40,183 nt of DNA, from NCBI RefSeq assembly GCF_029624655.1, contig NZ_JARRSA010000033.1:1-40183 (forward strand), given 5' to 3'. Position 1 is the stretch's first letter. Every line of letters starts with the position of its first letter. The position numbers and the translations under genes were made by a program. The notes beneath the pieces are model-generated. The model was not told the DNA's origin. It did not search any database and worked only from the letters and a program-made list of their open reading frames with translations. This DNA comes from Roseicyclus salinarum. GTDB lineage: Bacteria > Pseudomonadota > Alphaproteobacteria > Rhodobacterales > Rhodobacteraceae. Below are positions 14,199-22,739 of the stretch, in pieces.

Positions 14199-15426
14199 CG
14201 CGCCGCAGGGGATATTCCTCTCCGGGCTGAATACCAAGTTTCGCGCCTATGTCGGCGGCTTCGGCAGCGGCAAGACCTTTGTCGGATGCCTCGACCTGGG
14301 CCTGTTTGCGGGCCAGCATCCTAAAACGGTGCAGGGCTACTTCGCCCCGACCTATCGAGATATCAGGGACACGTTCTGGCCAACCTTCGATGAAGCGTCG
14401 GAGCAGCTGGGGTTCCGCACGAAGATCAAGAAGGCCGACAAGGAGGTCGATCTTTTCCGTGGCCGTGCCTACTACGGAACGGTGATCTGTCGGTCAATGG
14501 ACGATCCGGGCGCGATCGTGGGCTTCAAGGTTGCCCGTGCTCTTGTCGACGAGATCGACATCATGGCCAAGGACAAGGCCGGGGACGCTTGGCGGAAGAT
14601 CATTGCCAGGATGCGCCTCGTGATTCCGGGCGTGGAGAACGGGATCGGTGTGACGACCACACCCGAGGGCTTTCGCTTCGTCTACGACACGTTCGGGCGC
14701 GATCCAAAGCCCGGATACAGCATGGTGCAGGCAAGCACCTACGAGAACGCCGCCTATCTGCCGCCGGACTACATCGACAGTCTCAAGGAGGCATATCCGT
14801 CCGAGCTGGTGCAGGCCTACATCGAGGGTCGCTTTGTCAACCTGACGAGCGGCTCGGTGTACCGGGCCTATGACCGGACCGCCAATCGATCGGGCGAGAT
14901 GATCCGCGAGAAGGAGCCGCTCTATATCGGGCAGGACTTCAACGTCGGCAACATGTTCTCGGCGGTGAACGTAAGGCGCGACGACGGACTGCATGCGGTT
15001 GAGGAGCTGAAGGGCATCCTTGACACGCCGGCGCTGATCGGCGCGCTCAAGTCGCGGTACGAAGGGCATGTGATCTATGTCTACCCGGACGCCTCAGGCG
15101 GGTCGCGGAAGACGGTGAACGCGAGCGAGAGCGACATCGCGCTCTTAAAGGCCGCGGGGCTGAAGGTGCGGGCGAAGGACAGCAACCCGCCGGTGAAGGA
15201 TCGCATCTTGGCCATGAACGCGGCTTTCGAGAAGCGGACTCACTGGATCAACGACAAAGCTTGTCCTGTGCTGGCGGAAGCCCTTGAGCAGCAGGCCTAT
15301 GACAAGAACGGCGAGCCGGACAAGACGACCGGCCACGACCATCCAGTCGACGCTGACGGTTACCTGATCCACCACGAAATGCCGGTGGTTAAGCCGATCC
15401 ACACCGTGAGGGAAATGCGCCTTTGA
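14170..15426 (+). CDS. terL: Terminase large subunit
   Basis: This 418-residue packaging motor (terminase_6 type) has Walker A GGFGSGKT (29-36), Walker B ALVDEID (124-130) and the coupling motif TTTPEGFRF. The RNase H-like nuclease domain has acidic residues in YIGQDFNVG, YVYPDASG and HPVDADGYLIHH. It pumps DNA into proheads and cuts it. The start is uncertain because it lies inside terS with no ribosome site; ATG 14155 would add 5 residues. It ends in a TTGA overlap with the portal gene. Confidence 0.95.
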   Translation: MSGSHAIRVSAPQGIFLSGLNTKFRAYVGGFGSGKTFVGCLDLGLFAGQHPKTVQGYFAPTYRDIRDTFWPTFDEASEQLGFRTKIKKADKEVDLFRGRAYYGTVICRSMDDPGAIVGFKVARALVDEIDIMAKDKAGDAWRKIIARMRLVIPGVENGIGVTTTPEGFRFVYDTFGRDPKPGYSMVQASTYENAAYLPPDYIDSLKEAYPSELVQAYIEGRFVNLTSGSVYRAYDRTANRSGEMIREKEPLYIGQDFNVGNMFSAVNVRRDDGLHAVEELKGILDTPALIGALKSRYEGHVIYVYPDASGGSRKTVNASESDIALLKAAGLKVRAKDSNPPVKDRILAMNAAFEKRTHWINDKACPVLAEALEQQAYDKNGEPDKTTGHDHPVDADGYLIHHEMPVVKPIHTVREMRL

Positions 15427-16865
15427 CCGACACCGTAGCCAAGCGCAGCGAGGCATCGCAGGCGATGCTTGACGCTTCGGCCAAGGGCCGGGCGCTCATG
15501 GGCGGCACGGATGCCATGCGCGCAGCGGGCGAGCGGTTCCTGCCGAAATTCGAGGCGGAAAGTGTCGAAGCCTATCGATCCCGCCTGAGAGCTTCGTGGC
15601 TGTTCAACGGTTACCGAAAGACGGCTCGGGACATGACGGGGCGTGTGTTCGAGAAGCCCATCGAGGCAGCCGAGGTGCCGTCGATTATCGAGGACATGCT
15701 CGAAAACGTGGACCTGCAGGGGCGCGACCTTTCGATCTGGGCGCGGGATGTGTTCGAGGACGGGCTTTCCGGCTGCGGGATCTCGTGGATCATGGTGGAC
15801 GCGCCGCCGCGAGAGGGGACAGTGACGCGGGCGCAAGCGGCTCAGGGCAACCTTCGGCCGTTCCTCGTGCACCTGAAGATCGAGGATGTTCTCGGCTGGC
15901 GGGTGGAGACGGTCGACAACGCGCCGAAGCTGACGATGCTGCGGCTGTTCGAGCAGGTGGTCGAGCGCGATCCGGCGGACGAGTTCTCGGACGTGGCGAT
16001 TGACCAGGTGCGAGTGCTGGACATCACTGACCGCGGCCCGGTGCGGACCCGGATCTATCGCAACGTCGGGGGCAGCCTTGGCGAGAAATGGCAGCAGACC
16101 GGCGGCGAGACGTATTCGGATATGACCGAGATCACGGTCATTCCGTTCTACGCCAACCGCACGGGCTTCTGGAAGGCCGAGCCGCTTCTCGACGACCTCG
16201 CGGACATCAACATCGCGCATTGGCAGTCGCAGTCGGACCAGCGCAACATCCTCCACTTTGCCCGGGTGCCCATCCTCGTCCGCACGGGCGTCGACAGCGA
16301 GACCTCGCCACTGGCGATCGGGGCCGCGACGTCGATGGACATCTCCTCGCCAGATGCGGACGTGAAGTGGGTGGAGCACACTGGCGCGGCAATCGATGCA
16401 GGACGGCAGGACCTGAAGGATCTGGAATTCCAGATGGAGACGCACGGGCTGCAGCTTCTTGTGGCCCGCCCCGGCGCGCAGTCGGCGACTGGCGAGGCTC
16501 TGGATGCGGCCAAGGAGACCTCGCAGCTCTCGGCTATCGCTGACGGCCTGCAGGACGCATTGGAACAGGCGCTGACGTGGATGGCGGCCTATGCGGGCGA
16601 CGGTGAGGCCGAGGTCTCGCTGACCGTCAACAAGGACTTCGGTGTCACGATGATGACGGCGCAGGAGGTCAGCGTGATGCTGCAGGCCGTCCAGACGGGC
16701 AACCTGAGCCGCGAGACCTTCATCGGAGAGATGGTGCGGCGCGGAATGCTTCGGTCGGACCTCGACCCGGAAGAAGAGGCGGAACGCATCTCGGCCGACC
16801 CTCCGGCGTTGACCGGCGACCCGATGCCACTGGACGACGAAGAGGAAGACAATGGCGCCGCCTGA
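15423..16865 (+). CDS. Portal protein (DUF4055 type)
   Basis: This 480-residue portal is of the DUF4055 family: FNGYRKTARDMTGRVFEKPI near residue 60-80, FEDGLSGCGISWIMVDAP, and the long helix DLADINIAHWQSQSDQRNILHFARVPIL. The portal dodecamer forms the DNA gate and docking site for terminase and neck. The start is TTG in a TTGA overlap with terL, with GAGGG upstream. The C-terminus is strongly acidic (PLDDEEEDNGAA). Confidence 0.9.
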   Translation: MTDTVAKRSEASQAMLDASAKGRALMGGTDAMRAAGERFLPKFEAESVEAYRSRLRASWLFNGYRKTARDMTGRVFEKPIEAAEVPSIIEDMLENVDLQGRDLSIWARDVFEDGLSGCGISWIMVDAPPREGTVTRAQAAQGNLRPFLVHLKIEDVLGWRVETVDNAPKLTMLRLFEQVVERDPADEFSDVAIDQVRVLDITDRGPVRTRIYRNVGGSLGEKWQQTGGETYSDMTEITVIPFYANRTGFWKAEPLLDDLADINIAHWQSQSDQRNILHFARVPILVRTGVDSETSPLAIGAATSMDISSPDADVKWVEHTGAAIDAGRQDLKDLEFQMETHGLQLLVARPGAQSATGEALDAAKETSQLSAIADGLQDALEQALTWMAAYAGDGEAEVSLTVNKDFGVTMMTAQEVSVMLQAVQTGNLSRETFIGEMVRRGMLRSDLDPEEEAERISADPPALTGDPMPLDDEEEDNGAA

Positions 16866-17952
16866 CGGTGGCGCGAACGAGGTCATCGCGGACCTGTTCA
16901 CGCGGCACGCGGTCGATCTTCTTAGGCTCGAGGCGAACGAGCGCAAGGCGGTTCGTCGCATTTTGCAGGGTCTGGAACGTGAGCTCGTCGCGCAGATCGC
17001 GCGGATCGACCCGACGGGCCCGGAGCGAGAAAGCTACCGAGCAAGGCGTCTGGACAGGCTACTCGATCAGGTCCGCGACACGATCCGGGCCAGCTACCGG
17101 CAGGCGTCATCGGTGCTGCGCGGCGAGCTGATCGAGCTGGCCGACATCGAGGGGGAGTTCGTCGCCCGCGCTATCAATGAGGGCGTGCGGTTCGACCTGG
17201 CCACGGCCAGCTTCACCCGAGAGCAGCTCCGGGCGCTCGTCGACGGGGTTCTTGTGCAGGGCGCTCCGGTCTCCGAATGGTGGCAGAGGCAGGCCGGTGA
17301 CACGCTGCAACGCTTCACGGACGAAATGCGGTCCGGGATCGCGCAGGGGCAGACGAACGCGCAGCTCATGCGTCGGGTCCGCGGGGGAACGGAAAACGGA
17401 GAGGCCGTCGTCGGCTTCATGTCGATCACGCGCCGTCACGCCGACAGCCTCGTGCGATCTGCGACGCAGGCGGTGGCGGAGCGAGCCAAGCAGGCGACCT
17501 ACGAGGCCAACGAGGACATCATCGGCGCGGTGGTCTGGACCTCGACGCTCGACAGCCGCACGACGCTGCAATGCATGGTCAGGGATGGCCTGCGGTATCG
17601 TCTGAAGGACAAGAGCCCCATTGGACACAAGGTGCCGTGGCTGCAGGGGCCAGGGGCGCTTCACTGGGGCTGTCGCTCGACCTCTCGGCCAGAGACGAAG
17701 AGCTGGCGTGACCTCGGAATCGATGCAGACGACCTGCCGCCGCAGACTCGGGCAAGTATGAACGGCGAAGTGGCGGCCGACACGACGTTCGAGGGATGGC
17801 TCTCTCGGCGGTCATCGGAAGAGCAAGACGAGGCGCTCGGCGCGGGGCGAGCTGAGTTGTGGCGCGAGGGCAAGATCACGTTTCGGCAGCTTCTCGACGG
17901 CAATGGTCGCGAGCTGTCGCTCGAGGAATTGCGGGCGCGGGTTCGCAACTGA
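16852..17952 (+). CDS. Minor head protein (Mu F / SPP1 gp7-like)
   Basis: This 366-residue protein carries the phage head morphogenesis motif: ITRRHADSLVRSATQAV, then WTSTLDSRTTLQCMVRDG, then LHWGCRSTSRP (about 195-280). Such proteins associate with the portal inside the prohead and may be injected or process DNA ends. The N-terminal 100 residues are helical and highly charged. It overlaps the portal gene by 14 bp, a conserved order. Confidence 0.9.
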   Translation: MAPPDGGANEVIADLFTRHAVDLLRLEANERKAVRRILQGLERELVAQIARIDPTGPERESYRARRLDRLLDQVRDTIRASYRQASSVLRGELIELADIEGEFVARAINEGVRFDLATASFTREQLRALVDGVLVQGAPVSEWWQRQAGDTLQRFTDEMRSGIAQGQTNAQLMRRVRGGTENGEAVVGFMSITRRHADSLVRSATQAVAERAKQATYEANEDIIGAVVWTSTLDSRTTLQCMVRDGLRYRLKDKSPIGHKVPWLQGPGALHWGCRSTSRPETKSWRDLGIDADDLPPQTRASMNGEVAADTTFEGWLSRRSSEEQDEALGAGRAELWREGKITFRQLLDGNGRELSLEELRARVRN

Positions 17953-17954
17953 CC

Positions 17955-17969
17955 GGGGCGGGACGCCCC
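17955..17969 (+). other. GC hairpin between minor head and scaffold genes
   Basis: GGGGCG and CGCCCC form a 6-bp stem with a 3-nt loop just after the minor head stop. No T-run follows. It may stabilise or mark cleavage of the mRNA before the highly expressed scaffold and capsid genes. Confidence 0.4.
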
Positions 17970-17994
17970 TTCATCACAGCGGGAAGCTGACACC

Positions 17995-18708
17995 ATGGAA
18001 ATCGAACTGACCGACCTCTCGGGCCTTCCCGAGGGGCTCAAGCCGCTTGTGCAGGACAACAAGCTGGACCTCTCCAAGCTGATGCCGGCAGAGGACCTGA
18101 CCGGACTGAAGACGGCGCTGCAGAAAGAGCGCGAGAACGTCTCGGCCTACGGCAAGCTGGGAAAGCCTGACGAGATCGCCGCGAAGATCGCGGACCTCGA
18201 GAAAAAGGCGCAGGGCACCGGCAAGGGCGCAGAGGAGGCGCAGGCCAAGCTCGACGCGCTCAAGCAGGACTACGAGGGCAAGCTCGGCGCCGCGAATGAT
18301 CGCCTGTCGAAGCTGATGCAGCAGAACGCCGCCGCGTCGCTCAAGGCAGAGCTGGCCAAGGTTGGCTTCATTCCCGAGGCCATCGATGACATCGCCGCCT
18401 CCGCGCTGGGGCGGCTGCAGTTCCACGAGGACGGCAGCCCGAAGGTGCTGACCTCGGACGGAAAGCCCATGATCGGCAACGGGCCGGATCATGGCGCGAC
18501 CTTGGCTGATCTGGCCAAGGAGCTGGCGGAGCAGAAGGCCTATGCCGTCCGCGATGCCGGCAAAGGGGGCAGCGGGAAGCCGCCCGGATCTAACGGCGGG
18601 ACGCCGAAAGGCAAGACGGTTCGCGCGAGCGAGCTCGAGAGCATGACGCCCAAGGAGAAGGCGGATTACTTCCGCGAAAATCCGGGCGTCACCATCACCA
18701 CCGAGTGA
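17995..18708 (+). CDS. Scaffolding protein
   Basis: This 237-residue protein is acidic and helical with a coiled coil (about 60-110, KIADLEKKAQGTGKGAEEAQ and on), a Gly/Lys-rich C-terminal linker (GKGGSGKPPGSNGGTPKG) and a charged end. This fits a phage scaffold that directs capsid assembly and then leaves. It lies directly before the major capsid gene. GCGGGAAG lies upstream of the ATG. Confidence 0.82.
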   Translation: MEIELTDLSGLPEGLKPLVQDNKLDLSKLMPAEDLTGLKTALQKERENVSAYGKLGKPDEIAAKIADLEKKAQGTGKGAEEAQAKLDALKQDYEGKLGAANDRLSKLMQQNAAASLKAELAKVGFIPEAIDDIAASALGRLQFHEDGSPKVLTSDGKPMIGNGPDHGATLADLAKELAEQKAYAVRDAGKGGSGKPPGSNGGTPKGKTVRASELESMTPKEKADYFRENPGVTITTE

Positions 18709-18721
18709 ATAGGAGGGACTC

Positions 18722-19861
18722 ATGTCCAACACTCTGACGGCGCTACAGCCGATCCTGTTCTCCGCCGCTCAGACTGTTTCGGCGGAGCCTTTTGGTGCGG
18801 TTGACGCGCTGAATGCCAACTTCAACGACCAAGGCGTGGCCGTGGGCGACAAGGTGAAGGTGCCGGTGGCGCCCACCCGTGCCGCAACCGACTTCACGCC
18901 CTCCAACGTGACTTCGACCGGTACGGACGCCACGGCGTCTGACGTCGAGGTGGAGATCACCAAGTCGCGCAAGGTCGCATGGCACCTGACCTCGGAGCAG
19001 CAGCGCTCGCTCGACAACGGCGCCGCTTCTGCCGAGTGGATCCGGCAGCTGATCTCGCAGGGCATGCGGACGCTTCGCAACGAGTGTGAGACGGACGCGG
19101 TCAATGCGATCTACCAGGGCGCAGGGCGCGCGGTCGGCACCGCAGGCACCAACCCCTTCGCTTCGGCGATCAACCCGCTGGTCGATCTGCGGAAGGTGCT
19201 TCGCGATAACGGCGCTCCGCTGGCGGACCTGCAGTTCGTCATGGACACCACGTCCGAGGCGAACCTGCTGAAGCTCGGCCTCGTGAACAAGGCGAACGAG
19301 GCGGGGTCGGACGCAGAGCGCCGTGCCGGCATCGTCGGGCGTCAGTATGGCTTCGAGATGCGCCAATCGGCAGGGATCGAGCTGCACACGAAGGGCACCG
19401 GCACCGCCTATGACGCGGCGGGTGGCGAGCCCGCTCTCGAGACCGTCATCGCGCTCGACGGCGGTACTGTGGGCGGCACGGGCATCGTCGCCGGCGACGT
19501 GGTCACGTTCGCAGGTGACACGACGAAGTATGTCGTGAATGCCGGTCTTGCGGCGGCCTCGGGCAGCATCACCATCGGCCGGCCCGGTCTTGCGACCACG
19601 CTGGCGGATGCGGTGGAGATGACGATCGGCGACAACTACACGCCGAACGTCGGCTTCGATCGCAACGCCGTCGTCGGCATCATGCGCCCGCCGCTGATGC
19701 CAGCCAACCCGACCATCTCGCCGATGCTCATCTCCGACCAGTTCGGGATGACGTACCTGATGCTCGACATCGCGCAGTACGGCCAGCGCACCTGGGAGCT
19801 TCACCTTGCGTGGGGCTTCAAGGCGGTGCAGCCGGAGCACATCGCGATCCTGATGGGCTGA
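18722..19861 (+). CDS. Major capsid protein (P22-coat-like)
   Basis: This 379-residue coat protein begins MSNTLTALQPILFSAAQTVS and matches the P22 gp5-like branch of HK97-fold coats in layout: SKSRKVAWHLTSEQQRSLDN-type spine, QLISQGMRTLRNECETDAV, and a late FDRNAVVGIMRPP segment. An inserted beta domain (about 235-300, GGTVGGTGIVAGDVVTFAG onward) looks like the telokin-type I-domain. GGAGG lies 7 nt before the ATG. A terminator follows the gene at once. Confidence 0.92.
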   Translation: MSNTLTALQPILFSAAQTVSAEPFGAVDALNANFNDQGVAVGDKVKVPVAPTRAATDFTPSNVTSTGTDATASDVEVEITKSRKVAWHLTSEQQRSLDNGAASAEWIRQLISQGMRTLRNECETDAVNAIYQGAGRAVGTAGTNPFASAINPLVDLRKVLRDNGAPLADLQFVMDTTSEANLLKLGLVNKANEAGSDAERRAGIVGRQYGFEMRQSAGIELHTKGTGTAYDAAGGEPALETVIALDGGTVGGTGIVAGDVVTFAGDTTKYVVNAGLAAASGSITIGRPGLATTLADAVEMTIGDNYTPNVGFDRNAVVGIMRPPLMPANPTISPMLISDQFGMTYLMLDIAQYGQRTWELHLAWGFKAVQPEHIAILMG

Positions 19862-19868
19862 TGCAACA

Positions 19869-19898
19869 GCGGGGCGGCTTCGGTCGCCCCGCGCTTTT
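19869..19898 (+). terminator. Terminator after the major capsid gene
   Basis: A 10-bp stem (19869-19878 with 19883-19892, one G-U pair) closes a C(TTCG)G tetraloop, followed by GC and TTTT. It lies inside the late operon, so it probably lowers expression of downstream genes relative to scaffold and coat unless antitermination acts. Confidence 0.85.
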
Positions 19899-19912
19899 CT
19901 ACGGAGGGCGCA

Positions 19913-20158
19913 ATGCCTGTAGCTTCGACTTTCGGCGCGACCGGCGGTGTCGCAGTGGACGTGTCTGGCGGAGACCAGGCGCTCGCGAAAACGGCGCGTG
20001 CCTTCTGGATCGGTGGCACGGGCAATCTCGCCCTGGTCATGGATGACGGCTCCGAGTTGACTTTCGTAGCGCTTCCAGCGGGTTTCATGCTTGCTGCGCA
20101 GGCGGCCGCAGTGAAGCAGACCGGAACGACCGCAACAGACGTGCTTGCGCTGTTCTGA
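19913..20158 (+). CDS. Spike-base-like head protein
   Basis: This 81-residue beta-rich protein has the pattern ARAFWIGGTGNLALVMDDGSELTFVALPAGFMLAAQ, then TGTTATDVLALF. This resembles the small spike-base proteins next to the Rhodobacter gene-transfer-agent head spike (Rcc01079 family). It may decorate the capsid vertices. GGAGG precedes the ATG. It is the first gene after the capsid terminator. Confidence 0.65.
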   Translation: MPVASTFGATGGVAVDVSGGDQALAKTARAFWIGGTGNLALVMDDGSELTFVALPAGFMLAAQAAAVKQTGTTATDVLALF

Positions 20159-20337
20159 TGGAAAGCCCGCTCATCCCGACCGTCGAGATCGTCGTCGATG
20201 GGCGGCGCAAGATCGTGAACGCGGATGATCCGCGAGCGAAGGAGGCGAGCAATGCCAAAGGGCAAGGGATACGGCAAGAAAACCGGCCGCAAGAAGTAAA
20301 GCCGCGTCGCGGCAGGCCGCGCAAGAAGGCTGACTGA
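20158..20337 (+). CDS. Small basic protein with AT-hook-like end
   Basis: This 59-residue protein starts in a TGATG overlap with the spike-base gene. It begins MESPLIPTVEIVVDGRRKIV and ends PRRGRPRKKAD, where GRP between basic residues resembles an AT-hook. It could contact packaged DNA or the capsid lining; function unknown. A second small gene is nested in another frame at 20252-20299. Confidence 0.55.
   Translation: MESPLIPTVEIVVDGRRKIVNADDPRAKEASNAKGQGIRQENRPQEVKPRRGRPRKKAD
20252..20299 (+). CDS. Nested 15-residue basic peptide
   Basis: The peptide MPKGKGYGKKTGRKK is preceded by a near-ideal AAGGAGG six nucleotides before its ATG. It lies wholly inside the 59-residue gene in a different frame. 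Small basic peptides of the MPxGKGYG type are often encoded near phage capsid genes. The strong ribosome site supports translation, but the size makes the call tentative. Confidence 0.45.
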   Translation: MPKGKGYGKKTGRKK

Positions 20338-20339
20338 GC

Positions 20340-20840
20340 ATGGCGCTGGATATCACCATCGGCGGAACTGCGGCGGACAGCTACGCCACACTTTTGGAAT
20401 ACACCTCCCGCGCTGCGGCGATGGGATGGACCCTTGAGGGCACCGACGCCGCAAATGAGGTCAACCTGCGCAGGGCTGCCGTGGCGATAGACGCCAGCTA
20501 TTCCTTCCGGGGCACGAAGAACACTGTCGCACAGGCACGCGAGTGGCCGCGCTTCGACGGCTCTGGCTATGGGATGGTCTACGACTTCGATCCGTATCCG
20601 CTACGCTCCGACGAAATTCCGCAGCGGGTGAAGGACGCGCAGATGGAGATGGCCTACCTGATCCAGGGCGGCGCCGATCCTCTCGCGACCTACACCGGCG
20701 GCATCAAGCGGCAGAAGGTTGACGTGATCGAGGTCGAGTATGCCGGCGCGCAGGGGAGGCCGCGATATGATGCCGTCGACCGCATTCTCGGCCCCTATTT
20801 GACCGCGGGGCCCGGCCAAGGCCGGATGGTGCGCGCGTGA
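20340..20840 (+). CDS. Head-tail connector protein (DnaT-like domain)
   Basis: This 166-residue protein has the layout TYATLLEYTSRAAAMGW-like helix, NLRRAAVAID, FRGTKNTVAQAREWPR, then EIPQRVKDAQMEMAYLIQGG. This is the pattern of the phage family annotated as DnaT-like, found at the adaptor position after the capsid gene. It probably binds the portal ring as a head-completion adaptor. Confidence 0.72.
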   Translation: MALDITIGGTAADSYATLLEYTSRAAAMGWTLEGTDAANEVNLRRAAVAIDASYSFRGTKNTVAQAREWPRFDGSGYGMVYDFDPYPLRSDEIPQRVKDAQMEMAYLIQGGADPLATYTGGIKRQKVDVIEVEYAGAQGRPRYDAVDRILGPYLTAGPGQGRMVRA

Positions 20841-21199
20841 GCCTTTACGACACCGCCGCAGACACGGCGCTTTCGCTCCTGCAGCAGTTTGGAGAGGCGG
20901 CGACAATCCGGCGCACGACCGTGACGAGCGGAAGCCCGAGCAACCCGGCGGCAGGCAGCGCGACGATGGCAGAGTATGCTTGCCGGCTGGCGATTTTTCC
21001 GGTGGATCTTCGGGACATCGACAGCACGACCATCAAGGCTGGTGACTACCGCGTGATTGTGGCGGCCAAGGGATTGGCGATCACGCCGACGACGACAGAC
21101 CACATCGTGTGCAGCGCAGGCACGCTGGCCATCGTGGACGCGGGCCGGTTCGCACCAACGGGCATGGCGACACACTACAGGATGGTGGCTCGGCGATGA
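20837..21199 (+). CDS. Head-closure / neck protein
   Basis: This 120-residue beta-rich protein starts with GTG in a GTGA overlap. It has RRTTVTSGSPSNPAAGS and KAGDYRVIVAAKGLAITP segments typical of SPP1 gp16-like head-closure or stopper proteins. Position after the connector supports a neck role. Confidence 0.65.
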   Translation: MSLYDTAADTALSLLQQFGEAATIRRTTVTSGSPSNPAAGSATMAEYACRLAIFPVDLRDIDSTTIKAGDYRVIVAAKGLAITPTTTDHIVCSAGTLAIVDAGRFAPTGMATHYRMVARR

Positions 21200-21417
21200 C
21201 CTTGAAGCTTGTGACGGATCAGCCAGACGAAGAGATCATCGATCTTCTGGAATTGGCGCTTGAGATGGCAAAGCAGGGGGTAATCCAAGACGTTGTGGTC
21301 GTTGCCTCGATCAAGGATGAGGACGGACCTGCATTCTGGCGTGGTGGCGAGTTCAATGACCGCTGGCGGATCCTCGGGGCCCTCGAGTACGCGAAAGACA
21401 TGGTGCATCGCGGGTGA
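21196..21417 (+). CDS. Small hypothetical protein of the neck region
   Basis: This acidic 73-residue protein starts MTLKLVTDQPDEEIIDLLELALEM and has a beta strand VIQDVVVVASI. ATGA and GTGA overlaps tie it to the neck genes. It has no recognised family; structural or assembly role is possible. Confidence 0.6.
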   Translation: MTLKLVTDQPDEEIIDLLELALEMAKQGVIQDVVVVASIKDEDGPAFWRGGEFNDRWRILGALEYAKDMVHRG

Positions 21418-21824
21418 CCGGTCAGTTTTCGGGACAGGTTCGCCGCTGGTCCGAAAAGACCCAGCGCAAAATGGATATGGCGGTGCGCAAGATCACGCTG
21501 GACGTTTTCTCCAACGTGATCCTTCTCTCGCCGGTTGATACCGGCCGATTCCGGGGAAACTGGCAGCCTGCAGTGGGGCGTGCGGTTTCCGGAACCATCG
21601 AGGCAGTAGATCCGAGCGGCGCGACGGTGACGGCCAAGGTTCAAAGCTCAATCCAGGGCGTCAAGGCGGGCGACGTGATCTACATGGTCAACAACCTGCC
21701 TTATGCTGAGAGGCTGGAAAACGGCTGGTCGAGCCAGGCGCCAAGCGGGATGGTCGCGCTGACGGTGCAGCGCTTCCAGCCTATCGCAGACGCCGTGATC
21801 CGGCAGATCGCCGCGCAGGGCTGA
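21414..21824 (+). CDS. HK97 gp10-like neck/tail protein
   Basis: This 136-residue protein shows the HK97_gp10 pattern: KMDMAVRKITLDVFSNVILLSPVDTGRFRGNWQ, then NNLPYAERLENGWSSQAPSGMV. Members connect head and tail in siphoviruses. The start is GTG in a GTGA overlap with the preceding gene. Confidence 0.8.
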   Translation: MTGQFSGQVRRWSEKTQRKMDMAVRKITLDVFSNVILLSPVDTGRFRGNWQPAVGRAVSGTIEAVDPSGATVTAKVQSSIQGVKAGDVIYMVNNLPYAERLENGWSSQAPSGMVALTVQRFQPIADAVIRQIAAQG

Positions 21825-21825
21825 C

Positions 21826-22239
21826 ATGACGGAAATCGCGCAGATCGACATCCACCGCGCGCTACTCGCTCGCGTTGACGCCCTCAGCATGTCCCCGATG
21901 CCCGTGGTCTTGTGGCCCGGCTTCCCGGCCATGCAGGCGGACTACTGGCTGCGCGTGACGCACCTTCCGAATATCCCTGATCGCATCGGGGTCAACGCAT
22001 CTTCACCGTTGCGACATTCCGGCATTCTCCAGCTCGATCTCATGAACGAGCTCGGCCGGCATGAGGTGGTCTACATCGATCGAGCGCAGGATATCATCGA
22101 CCACTTTCCGCAGGACCTGGTTCTGACGCAGGGCGCCGCACGCATCACGGTTCTGCGCTCCTATGCCATCGGTGGCCGGTCTACCGGCGACCACTGGATG
22201 ATCCCCATCCGCGTGAACTACGCGGTCACTTCGGCCTGA
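21826..22239 (+). CDS. Tail terminator-like protein
   Basis: This 137-residue protein (HRALLARVDALSMSP, VLWPGFPAM, GILQLDLMN, QDIIDHFPQDLVL) matches the general form of DUF4128/tail-terminator proteins that cap the tail tube and join it to the neck. It lies directly before the tube gene, as in other siphoviruses. Confidence 0.72.
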   Translation: MTEIAQIDIHRALLARVDALSMSPMPVVLWPGFPAMQADYWLRVTHLPNIPDRIGVNASSPLRHSGILQLDLMNELGRHEVVYIDRAQDIIDHFPQDLVLTQGAARITVLRSYAIGGRSTGDHWMIPIRVNYAVTSA

Positions 22240-22268
22240 CGCCGACCCACCACTGACAGGAGGCCATC

Positions 22269-22739
22269 ATGGCTGTAACTCTCACGCCCACCGCTGGCGT
22301 CATCGTCGAGGTGTCGGCGGCAGACCCGGCGACATTCGACAAGGCAGGCTACAATGCCCTGACCTATACCGCGGTCGGCGGCTTCGACAACATCGGCGAG
22401 ATCGGCGACGGCTACGAGGCGCAGGCCTTCGACAGCATCACAGACGGCCGCATCCCGTATCGCGGCATTCTCGATGCCGGCGAGATCGATGCCAACATGG
22501 CCGACGACGTGACGGACGCCGGTCAGGTGATCCTCAAGGCTGCCTTCGACGCCGCGAAGGGCGCGACCGAGGAAGTGATTTCCATGCGCGTGCGAGATCA
22601 GAGCGGCAACTACACCGCCTGCCAGATCATGGTGGTGACGTGGCGCAGGGCCTTCGGCGGAGCGAACGACATCATCCGCCGGGCGGCGCAGCTGCGCATC
22701 ATCCCTGGCACCGTGGTCGAGAGCGACACGAGCGCCTGA
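22269..22739 (+). CDS. Major tail tube protein
   Basis: This 156-residue protein begins MAVTLTPTAGVIVEVSAADPAT. It is beta-rich with AVGGFDNIGEIGDG and RAFGGANDIIRRAAQLRIIPGTVVE. This is typical of siphovirus tube proteins that stack into the tail. AGGAGG precedes the ATG. It overlaps the chaperone gene by TGATG. Confidence 0.85.
   Translation: MAVTLTPTAGVIVEVSAADPATFDKAGYNALTYTAVGGFDNIGEIGDGYEAQAFDSITDGRIPYRGILDAGEIDANMADDVTDAGQVILKAAFDAAKGATEEVISMRVRDQSGNYTACQIMVVTWRRAFGGANDIIRRAAQLRIIPGTVVESDTSA

Noticed and set aside
17955-17969. Rho-independent terminator after the minor head gene
   Set aside because: The hairpin is sound but no T-run follows, so it is listed as a hairpin only.
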